From contig JARRRL010000119.1 in assembly GCA_037380725.1 (NCBI GenBank), positions 1 to 13,284 of the forward strand: DNA of 13,284 nt, in the 5' to 3' direction. Position numbers and translations under genes: made by a program. Below the pieces are notes generated by a model. It was given only the letters and a program-made list of their open reading frames with translations, was not told where the DNA came from and searched no databases. Positions 1 to 7,100 of the stretch are shown piece after piece (within the stretch, counting starts at the first letter, position 1; each line of letters begins with the position of its first letter). Origin of the DNA: JARRRL01 sp037380725 (lineage in GTDB: Bacteria > Pseudomonadota > Gammaproteobacteria > Pseudomonadales > JANQJO01).

Positions 1-87
1 AATATAAATTTCTTGGAACCCAGAGGCCAGCGAAACGTCAACCAATAAAAATTGTGCCGAAACATGGCCTTGATTTCATAAAAAAGA

Positions 88-94
88 CTATAGT
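88..94 (+). promoter_or_regulatory. possible -10 element upstream of prkA
   Basis: The 219 bases before prkA hold no gene. CTATAGT at 88-94 resembles an extended -10 of the kind used by sigma-S, which tolerates a missing -35. No good -35 lies 16-18 bases upstream: TTGATT at 70-75 is only 13 bases away. Scanning for the sigma-54 GG-N10-GC pattern found nothing convincing. Sigma-S control would fit the known stationary-phase expression of E. coli yeaGH, but here the site rests on one short match and an AT-rich context, so it is a weak call. Confidence 0.22.
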
Positions 95-219
95 TGCAAA
101 AGGTAATCGATTTCAGACAACGCGGTTACGCCACCAACAGCATCGCGCACTGACCGGCAGTTTAAAACCGAAATCGCACTGAATGGAAACCACGACACCG
201 GCAACAAAGAGGTTTTTCT

Positions 220-2142
220 ATGAGCATTTTCAGCCACTACCAACACCGCTACGAGAGCACGCAGGAAGAAGAATATTCAATCCAAGAGTACTTGGACCTA
301 TGCCGCAAAGACCCTTCTACGTACGCCACGGCGGCAGAGCGTTTACTGATGGCCATCGGAGAGCCTGAACTGGTGGACACATCCAGAGATCCACGATTGA
401 GTCGGATTTTCTCCAATAAAGTCATTAAACGTTACGCCAGCTTCGATGAATTTTACGGTATGGAAGAGTGCATCGAACACATCGTCGCCTATTTCAAGCA
501 CGCGGCTCAAGGCCTGGAAGAGAAAAAACAGATTCTGTATTTACTGGGCCCCGTCGGTGGCGGAAAATCGTCACTCGCCGAAAAACTCAAATCGTTAATG
601 GAACAAGTTTCGTTTTATGCGATCAAAGATTCCCCCGTTAACGAATCACCGCTCGGCTTATTCGATCCCATCGAAGACGGTCAAATTCTTGAAGAAGAGT
701 ACGGCATACCGAATCGTTACTTAAAAACCATTATGTCCCCATGGGCCGTTAAGCGCTTGCACGAATACAATGGCGATATCACCCGGTTTCGAGTTGTCAA
801 AAAGTACCCATCCATCCTCGATCAAACCGCCATCGCCAAAACCGAACCGGGGGATGAAAACAATCAAGACATTTCCACTTTAGTGGGAAAAGTCGACATC
901 CGTAAATTAGAAGAGTTTGCGCAATACGATCCCGATGCGTACGCCTACTCGGGCGGCTTATGTCGAGCAAACCAGGGTATGCTTGAGTTTGTGGAGATGT
1001 TCAAAGCCCCCATTAAGGTACTCCACCCCTTGCTCACCGCAACCCAGGAAGGCAACTACAACGGCACAGAAGGCATGGGCGCCATCCCCTATGAAGGCAT
1101 TGTGGTCGCGCACTCAAACGAATCCGAATGGCAGACTTTCCGCAACAACAAAAACAACGAAGCCTTTATTGACCGCATCTACATTGTGAAAGTACCCTAC
1201 TGTCTGCGCGTCAGTGAAGAAGTTAAAATATATGAAAAGTTATTGCGTAACAGTTCGCTGTCCAACGCGCAATGTGCACCCGACACCTTAAAAATGCTGT
1301 CGAAATTTGCCGTTCTTTCCCGGTTAAAAGAACCAGAGAACTCGTCCATGTACTCCAAAATGCGCATTTACGACGGCGAGAGTCTCAAAGATACTGACCC
1401 GAAAGCCAAATCGTATCAAGAGTACCGCGACAACGCTGGCGTCGACGAAGGCATGGAAGGCTTGTCCACTCGTTTTTCTTTCAAAATACTCAGCAAGGTC
1501 TTTAACTACGACCATTCGGAAGTGGCGGCCAACCCCGTACACCTGTTGCACGTGCTGGAAACACAGATCGAGCAAGAACAGTACCCGCCTGAAATCCGTG
1601 ATAAGTATCTGCGCTTTATTAAAGAGTACATGGCACCTCGTTACGTGGAATTTATCGGCAAAGAAATTCAAACCGCTTACTTGGAATCGTACTCCGAATA
1701 CGGCCAGAACATTTTTGATCGTTACGTAACCTACGCTGACTTTTGGATTCAGGATCAAGAGTATCGAGACCCCGACACCGGCGAGATATTTGATCGCGGC
1801 TCACTCAATGAGGAATTGGAAAAAATCGAGAAACCAGCAGGCATCAGTAATCCAAAAGATTTTCGCAATGAAGTCGTCAACTTCGTTTTGCGAGCACGCG
1901 CCAATAACGAGGGTAAAAACCCATCGTGGCTCAGCTACGAGAAGTTGCGAACGGTGATCGAGAAAAAAATGTTTTCCAACACGGAGGAACTGTTGCCCGT
2001 TATTTCTTTCAACCCCAAAGCCTCGCGCGATGACCAGAAGAAACACGAAGATTTTGTGAATCGCATGGTCGAGCGCGGCTACACTGAAAAACAAGTACGC
2101 CTATTGTGTGAATGGTATCTGCGGGTACGAAAAGCCCAATAA
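220..2142 (+). CDS. prkA: PrkA family AAA+ ATPase / serine protein kinase (YeaG)
   Basis: Cytoplasmic AAA+ protein of the PrkA/YeaG family, linked in E. coli to stationary-phase and nutrient-stress responses. It was named a Ser/Thr kinase, but whether family members act mainly as kinases or as ATP-dependent proteases is debated. The 640-residue product matches E. coli YeaG (about 644) along its whole length. Walker A is GPVGGGKS at residues 110-117. The conserved block around residues 248-285 (CRANQGMLEFVEMFK, then HPLLTATQEGNYNG) holds the Walker B region. The C-terminal PrkA domain starts near residue 390, and the protein ends in the family-typical LCEWYLRVRK. The ATG at 220 is preceded by AAGAGG (207-212) at 7-base spacing. 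An overlapping ATG at 183 in another frame gives a meaningless peptide. The gene heads a same-strand group with yeaH and spoVR. It appears intact, unlike its two downstream partners. Confidence 0.97.
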   Translation: MSIFSHYQHRYESTQEEEYSIQEYLDLCRKDPSTYATAAERLLMAIGEPELVDTSRDPRLSRIFSNKVIKRYASFDEFYGMEECIEHIVAYFKHAAQGLEEKKQILYLLGPVGGGKSSLAEKLKSLMEQVSFYAIKDSPVNESPLGLFDPIEDGQILEEEYGIPNRYLKTIMSPWAVKRLHEYNGDITRFRVVKKYPSILDQTAIAKTEPGDENNQDISTLVGKVDIRKLEEFAQYDPDAYAYSGGLCRANQGMLEFVEMFKAPIKVLHPLLTATQEGNYNGTEGMGAIPYEGIVVAHSNESEWQTFRNNKNNEAFIDRIYIVKVPYCLRVSEEVKIYEKLLRNSSLSNAQCAPDTLKMLSKFAVLSRLKEPENSSMYSKMRIYDGESLKDTDPKAKSYQEYRDNAGVDEGMEGLSTRFSFKILSKVFNYDHSEVAANPVHLLHVLETQIEQEQYPPEIRDKYLRFIKEYMAPRYVEFIGKEIQTAYLESYSEYGQNIFDRYVTYADFWIQDQEYRDPDTGEIFDRGSLNEELEKIEKPAGISNPKDFRNEVVNFVLRARANNEGKNPSWLSYEKLRTVIEKKMFSNTEELLPVISFNPKASRDDQKKHEDFVNRMVERGYTEKQVRLLCEWYLRVRKAQ

Positions 2143-2185
2143 GCACACCGCCAATACACACCGTTGGCAAGGCATTCAAGGTATT

Positions 2186-2250
2186 CAGCCGCCTGAAATG
2201 CGTCTGCCTCTGGCGACAACACGCCAGAAACACCAGACAGCAAGCGGCTG
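2186..2250 (+). promoter_or_regulatory. nested stem-loop in the prkA-yeaH spacer
   Basis: The 145-base spacer between prkA and yeaH can fold into three nested stems. The outer stem is CAGCCG (2186-2191) with CGGCTG (2245-2250). The middle stem is GTCTG (2202-2206) with CAGAC (2234-2238). The inner stem is TCTGGCG (2209-2215) with CGCCAGA (2222-2228), closing a 6-base loop. That makes 18 pairs in perfect blocks separated by internal loops. No T-run follows, so it is not a classical terminator. It lies about 35 bases before the yeaH start and could set the prkA:yeaH ratio by mRNA processing, stability or partial termination. The pairing is seen in the sequence; the role is inferred. Confidence 0.45.
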
Positions 2251-2287
2251 AGCCGCCGATAAGCCTAGAAGCTGAGGAGCTGCAAGC

Positions 2288-3430
2288 GTGTCTTATATTG
2301 TCGACCGTCGTTTAAACGGAAAAAATAAAAGTACCGTAAACCGGCAGCGTTTTCTGCAACGGTACCGATCTCACATCAAAAAAGCCGTTTCAGAAGCCGT
2401 GAGCAACCGCAGCATCACGGACTTGGAGAGCGGTGAAAGTGTGTCCATTCCCAAAAGAGACATCGGAGAGCCGACGTTCCGTCACGGCAGCGGCGGCAAG
2501 CGCACCATCGTGCACCCGGGGAATAAAGAGTTTGTGAGTGGCGATCGTATTGCTCGCCCCCCTCAAGGCAGCGGCGGAGGCGCGGGAGGCGGAGAGGCCT
2601 CGAACAGCGGCGAAGGGATGGATGAATTCGTCTTTCAAATTACGCAAGAAGAATTTCTCGAATTTTTATTCGATGATTTGGAATTACCCAATCTTGTGAA
2701 ACGTCAATTGGCTGGATTGGAATCGTTTAAACTGGTTCGCGCTGGCGTCGTCAGCGAAGGAACGCCCAACAAAATCAATATCATTCGCTCTTTACGTCAA
2801 GCGACGGGTCGCCGCATTGCATTAACGGCGGCCAGTCGTCGTCGCCTGAAAGCGTACGAGAACGAATACGAAGCGTTGCTGGACACGGACGAAATTCTGC
2901 GCGACAAGCAGCGCGTCTTGTTGCTCGAAAAAGAAATTAACATGGCCAAACGTTTTTTCATTCTGCTTTACTTATTTTTACAGCGCAACTATGAAAAAAT
3001 TGAGGTGGTTTTTATACGCCACCACACCAGCGCCAAAGAAGTAGACGAACAAGAGTTTTTTTATTCGCGTGAGACGGGTGGAACCATTGTTTCCAGCGCG
3101 TTAAAAATGACGGACAAAATCATCAAAGACCGATTTTCACCGCAGGAATGGAACATTTATGTCGCGCAAGCCTCGGACGGCGACAACTGGAACGACGACT
3201 CGCCCATCTGCCGTAAAATCTTAACTCAACACATCTTGCCCGTCGTACAATATTATGCGTATGTGGAGATCAACCCAAGACGCCATCAAGCCTTGTGGCG
3301 CGAGTACGAATCCATTCAACAGGAATACGGCGACTATTTTGCTATGCAACAAATTTCTGATCCCACTGAAATCTATCCTGTTTTCCGCGAACTGTTTCAA
3401 CGAAAATCCAATCGATCATCGGCAGCGTAG
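2288..3430 (+). CDS. yeaH: YeaH/DUF444 VWA-like protein with internal deletion
   Basis: Member of the YeaH (DUF444) family, a von Willebrand A-like protein that accompanies PrkA much as VWA proteins accompany MoxR AAA+ ATPases. The start is GTG at 2288, supported by GAGGAG 8 bases upstream. The N-terminus is canonical (VDRRLNGKNKS, ESVSIP, HPGN), followed by a Gly-rich linker near residues 93-108 and DEFVFQI. The C-terminal half is also canonical: MAKRFFILLYLFLQ, IRHHTSAKEVDE, ETGGTIVSSALK, ASDGDNW, and VFRELF near the end. Between E216-I217-N218 and M219-A220-K221 about 45-50 residues normal for the family are missing. These include the PFIDTFDLRY region and the strand with DVSGSM, the DxSxS MIDAS metal site. 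The length is 380 aa against about 427 in E. coli. The reading frame stays open, so a product could be made, but the VWA fold should be broken. It lies 12 bases before spoVR. Confidence 0.93.
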   Translation: MSYIVDRRLNGKNKSTVNRQRFLQRYRSHIKKAVSEAVSNRSITDLESGESVSIPKRDIGEPTFRHGSGGKRTIVHPGNKEFVSGDRIARPPQGSGGGAGGGEASNSGEGMDEFVFQITQEEFLEFLFDDLELPNLVKRQLAGLESFKLVRAGVVSEGTPNKINIIRSLRQATGRRIALTAASRRRLKAYENEYEALLDTDEILRDKQRVLLLEKEINMAKRFFILLYLFLQRNYEKIEVVFIRHHTSAKEVDEQEFFYSRETGGTIVSSALKMTDKIIKDRFSPQEWNIYVAQASDGDNWNDDSPICRKILTQHILPVVQYYAYVEINPRRHQALWREYESIQQEYGDYFAMQQISDPTEIYPVFRELFQRKSNRSSAA

Positions 3431-3442
3431 GCGGTAATGGTT

Positions 3443-4903
3443 ATGAATCAGCCCGATCAAACAGCAGCATCGGACGTATCGACGCGTACCAAGCGCAACA
3501 CCCCCCTTTCCACAGAGCCGGAGTGGACCTTTGAGTTAATTGAAGCGTACGACAATGCGATTGGGCACATCGCACACGACACGTTTGAACTCGATACCTA
3601 TCCGAATCAAATTGAAATTATTTCCGCCGAACAGATGATGGATGCCTATTCCTCGGTCGGGATGCCCGTGGGGTATAACCATTGGTCTTTTGGCAAACAC
3701 TTTGTGTCGGTTGAACAAAATTACAAGCGTGGGCAAATGGGCTTAGCGTATGAGATTGTCATTAACTCTAACCCCTGTATTGCCTATCTCATGGAAGAAA
3801 ACACCATGACCATGCAGGCATTGGTCATCGCGCACGCCTGTTATGGACACAATTCGTTCTTTAAAGGTAATTACCTGTTTCAAACCTGGACGGATGCCAG
3901 TTCCATCATCGATTACCTGGTTTTCGCTAAGAATTATATTCGTAAATGCGAGGAACGTCACGGCGTCGCGGAAGTGGAAACCGTTCTGGATTCCTGCCAT
4001 GCCTTAATGAACTACGGGGTGGATCGATACAAAAGGCCTTATCCCATTTCGGCAGAAGAAGAAAAGCGTCGACTCAAAGAACGTGAGGTATACCTGCAAC
4101 AGCAAGTGAACGAGTTGTGGCGCACCATACCGAAACTGCACGACGACGAAGACGAAGCGTCTGTGAAATGCTTTCCGGAAGAACCTCAAGAGAACTTACT
4201 GTATTTTATTGAAAAACACGCTCCGCTGCTTGAACCCTGGCAACGAGAAGTCGTACGCATCGTGCGAAAAATTGCACAATATTTTTACCCACAACGGCAA
4301 ACTCAAGTCATGAACGAAGGGTGGGCCACCTTCTGGCACTACACCTTACTGAATGAGATGTACGATCGCGGCTTGGTCACCGATGGATTTATGCTGGAAC
4401 TGTTGCAACATCATACCAGCGTTATACTGCAACCGAGCTTCAATAAACCGTATTACAATGGCATTAATCCGTACGCGCTGGGCTTTAACATGATGTCCGA
4501 CATTCGTCGTATCTGTGAAAATCCCACGCCAGAAGATAAACAATGGTTCCCCGATTGGGCCGGTTCCAACTGGCTCAACACCCTCAAATTCGCTATGCAA
4601 AGCTTTAAAGACGAAAGTTTTATACAGCAATTTTTGTCTCCAAAAATCATGCGTGATTTCCACCTGTTCAGCATCCTCGATGACGCTTCACAAAAAGAGT
4701 ATGAGGTGCTAGACATTCACGATGAGCACGGTTACCACCGTTTACGAGAGACGCTGTCAGCCCAATACAATCTCAGCATGAATGAACCAAACATTCAGGT
4801 CTATAATGTCAACATACGCGGCGACCGATCGCTCACCCTACAGCACATACAACACAAAAATCGTCCCTTGCCCCGACCCCAATACGGCCAACAACATGGA
4901 TGA
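3443..4903 (+). CDS. spoVR: SpoVR family protein (YcgB-like), C-terminus frameshifted
   Basis: SpoVR/YcgB family protein, named for a Bacillus sporulation-cortex gene and common beside prkA-yeaH in proteobacteria; its molecular function is not established. Hallmarks are DTYPNQIEIISAEQMMDAYS, HWSFGKHF, MEENTMTMQALVIAHACYGH, WTDASSIIDY, DSCHALMNYGVDRYKRP, NEGWATFWHYTLLNEMYDRG, KDESFIQQFLSPKIMRDF, and NIRGDRSLTLQ. ATG 3443 has AGGCGG (3429-3434) 8 bases upstream. ATG 3437 is only 2 bases from it, so 3443 is preferred. The protein is canonical up to NRPL (about residue 475). It then runs into PRPQYGQQHG and a double TGA, lacking the family's LKH-HRLWGFDV tail. Another frame from 4869 to a TAG at 4908-4910 reads CPDPNTANNMDDD, which resembles a YcgB-type end (E. 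coli ends ...ERCPPRMGNM). This suggests a deletion of about 30-35 codons that shifted the frame at about 4867-4870. Confidence 0.95.
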   Translation: MNQPDQTAASDVSTRTKRNTPLSTEPEWTFELIEAYDNAIGHIAHDTFELDTYPNQIEIISAEQMMDAYSSVGMPVGYNHWSFGKHFVSVEQNYKRGQMGLAYEIVINSNPCIAYLMEENTMTMQALVIAHACYGHNSFFKGNYLFQTWTDASSIIDYLVFAKNYIRKCEERHGVAEVETVLDSCHALMNYGVDRYKRPYPISAEEEKRRLKEREVYLQQQVNELWRTIPKLHDDEDEASVKCFPEEPQENLLYFIEKHAPLLEPWQREVVRIVRKIAQYFYPQRQTQVMNEGWATFWHYTLLNEMYDRGLVTDGFMLELLQHHTSVILQPSFNKPYYNGINPYALGFNMMSDIRRICENPTPEDKQWFPDWAGSNWLNTLKFAMQSFKDESFIQQFLSPKIMRDFHLFSILDDASQKEYEVLDIHDEHGYHRLRETLSAQYNLSMNEPNIQVYNVNIRGDRSLTLQHIQHKNRPLPRPQYGQQHG

Positions 4904-4929
4904 TGATTAGCGCTTCGAGTAGACCCAAC

Positions 4930-4980
4930 AGGGTTACTGCTGTTCACGGTCTATTTCAGATGCGGCAAGGCAGCAACCCT
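4930..4980. other. bulged stem-loop downstream of spoVR
   Basis: AGGGTT (4930-4935) pairs perfectly with AACCCT (4975-4980). After a 3-base bulge, GCTG (4939-4942) pairs with CAGC (4971-4974), leaving a 28-base apical region. It lies 20 bases beyond the probable ancestral spoVR stop at 4910. No T-run follows. It may protect the 3' end of the message or be part of a small RNA. Only the complementarity is shown. Confidence 0.3.
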
Positions 4981-5006
4981 TCCCGGTATTTTCCGATTAA
5001 TATCAA

Positions 5007-5033
5007 TCGCAGAGGCGGCTTGACCGCCTGCGA
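5007..5033. terminator. strong hairpin in the convergent spacer, possible terminator
   Basis: TCGCA (5007-5011), a GA bulge, GGCGG (5014-5018), the loop CTTGA, CCGCC (5024-5028) and TGCGA (5029-5033) form a 10-pair GC-rich hairpin. It sits between the converging spoVR and asparagine synthetase genes, the usual place for a two-way terminator. Neither strand has a proper T-run right after the stem; the - strand continues TTGATATTAATC, only moderately T-rich. Isolated T-tracts at 5092-5098 and 5110-5116 have no good stem before them. The rest of 4911-5180 shows no gene. CACCGCGGTG at 5146-5155 is a perfect 10-base palindrome of unknown use. Confidence 0.3.
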
Positions 5034-5180
5034 CCCTGCCGTCACGCGTATAGACTTGGGGTTGTGCTTTTACCATACACAAACTCTCCAAATTTTTTCC
5101 GTAGGGCCTCTTTTTTGAGTATCACCAAATCCGTACCTGATCTGTCACCGCGGTGCGGGGCATTTTGCGGCGCACGTGCC

Positions 5181-5942
5181 TTACGCATTCCGTTTTAAAA
5201 ACACCGCCAACCAAAATAACATCCACAACAGCTTACCACGGTCACAGCGACCCGACAGGTGTTGCTGCCAGACACGCTGCACCGCCGACTTCTCAAATAC
5301 TTGATACATCGGATTATCGTTCGCCATCAAATACGTTTCCAAAAAAGGTCTGAATTCGTGACACAACATGCGCGATACGGGCAATGCAAAACCATGTTTC
5401 TTACGCTCAACCAATGGTGCCGGTAAATAGTTTCGCAACACCGACTTCAAATCCAATTTTCCAATGCGTGCACGCGGTGAGAGAAAATGAGACGATCGTC
5501 GAATCAGCGAAAACAAATCGAGATCTAAAAATGGACTTCTGACCTCCAGACCGTTGTACATGGAGGCGCGATCCGTTTTATATAAAATGTCGTAGGGAAG
5601 GTAATTTTCAATAAAAAAACGCTGCATGCCTGCTAAACACGCTGAAGAGCGCCGAAACAGGTGATCCATTTTAACCGCCAGCTCATCAAAAATAGCATTT
5701 CGCTCGGCGTGCGCAGCACCCAAGGCGTCATTGATTAATGGATGTTCAAACGTTGGCACCATTGGTGCCATCCAGTATAACGATTGCGCGTGCGCGGGAC
5801 GACCCAAGCCCTGCGACAACTGACGCAACAAAAAAGGCCAATTCATATAGTCGCCACGCGATGGCAGATGCCCCAATGTCGCACACAACAAACGCCCCAA
5901 AGTGAGCGGCATAATCGACAACAATCGCGTTATACCTTGCAA
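5181..5942 (-). CDS. asparagine synthetase-like, C-terminal fragment
   Basis: Remainder of the synthetase domain, about 253 residues in the frame offset by one from the N-terminal fragment and overlapping it by 13 bases. It has the conserved YLPYDILYKTDRASM, LEVRSPFLD and KKHGFALPVS motifs of the asparagine synthetase C-terminal domain. The first usable start in frame would be TTG at 5942 with no ribosome binding site, so independent translation is unlikely. It ends with TAA at 5181-5183 in the convergent spacer. Sequence conservation right up to the break suggests that the damage is recent or an assembly error. Confidence 0.75.
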   Translation of the reverse strand: MQGITRLLSIMPLTLGRLLCATLGHLPSRGDYMNWPFLLRQLSQGLGRPAHAQSLYWMAPMVPTFEHPLINDALGAAHAERNAIFDELAVKMDHLFRRSSACLAGMQRFFIENYLPYDILYKTDRASMYNGLEVRSPFLDLDLFSLIRRSSHFLSPRARIGKLDLKSVLRNYLPAPLVERKKHGFALPVSRMLCHEFRPFLETYLMANDNPMYQVFEKSAVQRVWQQHLSGRCDRGKLLWMLFWLAVFLKRNA

Positions 5943-7060
5943 ACGAAAATATCCGCAAACGGCGTATCGGTTTTCTCAATCAGCGTTTCCAAGCCTACCA
6001 GACAGGTCTGTTGGCTTAATGTGATCGTATGATGCTGCGTATGCAAGGCACGCGCAACCTGTTCCGCGTATACCGATTCATCGAAACTGCGAAAAGGGAA
6101 TTGCACCGTGAAGGTCTGTACCACATCGCGATGACGTTTGCACACCGCCGTAATCAAAGACGAATCCACACCACCCGATAAAAACACACCCAATGCGCGA
6201 TCCGCTTCAAGTTGAGCGCCCACCGTTGTGATGAGCTGTGACTCCAATTGCTGTGTGTAATTCGCAGACGTTTCAAGCGCAGACGTTTCAAGGACAGGCG
6301 CGGCATTCCCCTCGACAAGACCCTCTCGCACAAAACCATCGCCTGCAATACGATTGTCAACAGACCAATACGCGGTAATTGTCGGAGCTGTTTTCTTTTT
6401 CACATTAAATGTCAACGTGTGGCCCGGCGGCAATTCTTTAATTTCCACAAATCCGGTATCCGCTCCCGGTATGTATTCCATCATGACGTACAACAACAAT
6501 GCCGACCAATCAAGCGTCACGCGATGTAAAGCAGGATGCAAGCGTAAGGCCTTAACTTCCGAAGCAAAAATTAACTCACCTTGCACATAAGCGTAATACA
6601 AAGGCTTTTCACCAAAACGATCTCTCGCCAGCGTGAGCGTGTGCGTACGGGCATCCCAGTACGCGAAGGCAAACATGCCTCGCAATGTTGGCAATACGCG
6701 TTCCGGCGCGTCGTGTTGTAAGGCCTGAAATAACGTTTCCGTGTCACAGGCATCTCGGTAATTCGTCGTGGCTGAGCTGCGGCGCAGGCGAGCGTGATCA
6801 TACCATTCACCGTTATACACCAAGGCGCAGCCTAATCTGCTGTCGACCCGAGGCTGCTGGCCGCCGCTTGGCGCCATAACGGACAAACGCCGATGCCCCA
6901 GCGCGACACTCGACGAAACATGCACCCCTTCTTGATCGGGGCCTCGATGTGACAAAAGCGCCAACATGCTACGCAGCAGTCGCTCATCCCTGTTCACTTC
7001 AAAAGGACGCACCTCAGAAGAACGGGCAGCGGAAATCGTAAACCCCACAAAGCCACACAT
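5930..7060 (-). CDS. asparagine synthetase-like, N-terminal fragment (glutaminase domain plus PP-loop)
   Basis: Open reading frame of 376 residues. It starts MCGFVGF, so Cys2 would be the N-terminal nucleophile after Met removal. The glutaminase domain is recognisable from SHRGPDQEGV, LGHRRLSVM, VYNGEWYDH, LRGMFAFAYWD and ARDRFGEKPLYY. The synthetase domain begins after about residue 200 and shows the PP-loop SGGVDSS at residues 295-301. It stops six residues after PFAD with the out-of-frame tail IFVCKV. A stable glutaminase domain without synthetase activity is possible. The start is set by AGGAG 6 bases upstream and by the need for Cys at position 2. It follows the EamA-like gene by 40 bases. 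Confidence 0.85.
   Translation of the reverse strand: MCGFVGFTISAARSSEVRPFEVNRDERLLRSMLALLSHRGPDQEGVHVSSSVALGHRRLSVMAPSGGQQPRVDSRLGCALVYNGEWYDHARLRRSSATTNYRDACDTETLFQALQHDAPERVLPTLRGMFAFAYWDARTHTLTLARDRFGEKPLYYAYVQGELIFASEVKALRLHPALHRVTLDWSALLLYVMMEYIPGADTGFVEIKELPPGHTLTFNVKKKTAPTITAYWSVDNRIAGDGFVREGLVEGNAAPVLETSALETSANYTQQLESQLITTVGAQLEADRALGVFLSGGVDSSLITAVCKRHRDVVQTFTVQFPFRSFDESVYAEQVARALHTQHHTITLSQQTCLVGLETLIEKTDTPFADIFVCKV
6264..6293 (-). repeat. 15-base tandem duplication inside the asparagine synthetase gene
   Basis: The unit GCAGACGTTTCAAGC (6264-6278, + strand) is repeated as GCAGACGTTTCAAGG (6279-6293), 14 of 15 identical. On the coding strand it encodes a doubled LETSA. It is in frame and lies in the variable linker just before the synthetase domain, so it should be tolerated. 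It looks like a recent slippage duplication. Confidence 0.85.
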
Positions 7061-7100
7061 GCCGCACTCCTGTTACCCGGTTATTTTATCTCGCTTGCCT

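Larger units (their letters stand above)
5181..7060 (-). pseudogene. asparagine synthetase (glutamine-hydrolysing) family, broken by internal deletion and frameshift
   Basis: Whole locus of a class II glutamine amidotransferase/asparagine synthetase-type enzyme. In this family the N-terminal domain releases ammonia from glutamine, and the C-terminal PP-loop domain activates a carboxylate with ATP and makes the amide. Two overlapping reading frames (7060-5930 and 5942-5181) together cover the family, but about 35-40 residues at the join are missing. The N-part reaches EKTDTPFAD (D370) as usual. The sequence then jumps to an FRLQG segment in the other frame. The lost piece normally carries the SGDGGDE motif, which lies in the synthetase active site. 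The join reads GCGGATATTTTCG on the coding strand (5953-5951 is GAT). It fits a deletion between a GAT after the Ala codon of FAD and the GAT inside a CGA-TAT (Arg-Tyr) of the usual NRY-F sequence. RBS AGGAG lies 6 bases before the ATG. Its natural substrate is unknown. Confidence 0.85.

Noticed and set aside
1324..1758. 144-residue open frame on the - strand inside prkA
   Set aside because: It is antisense to the conserved prkA coding region, with no ribosome site or motif.
4930..4980. Possible 4.5S/SRP RNA because of the GGCAAGGCAGC stretch
   Set aside because: The invariant SRP core (GTCCGGAAGGAAGCAGCC type) is not present and the fold differs.
4900..5118. 72-residue open frame after spoVR (+ strand)
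   Set aside because: It begins inside the broken spoVR end, spans both stem-loops, and has no ribosome site or family resemblance.
5146..5155. Palindrome CACCGCGGTG as an operator
   Set aside because: It is a single short palindrome downstream of both convergent genes, with no promoter nearby and no second copy noticed.
5930..5953. Programmed ribosomal frameshift joining the two asparagine synthetase fragments
   Set aside because: The fragments overlap by 13 bases, but there is no slippery heptamer (GATATTTTCG only), and a shift would still leave out the conserved SGDGGDE segment, so a deletion explains it better.
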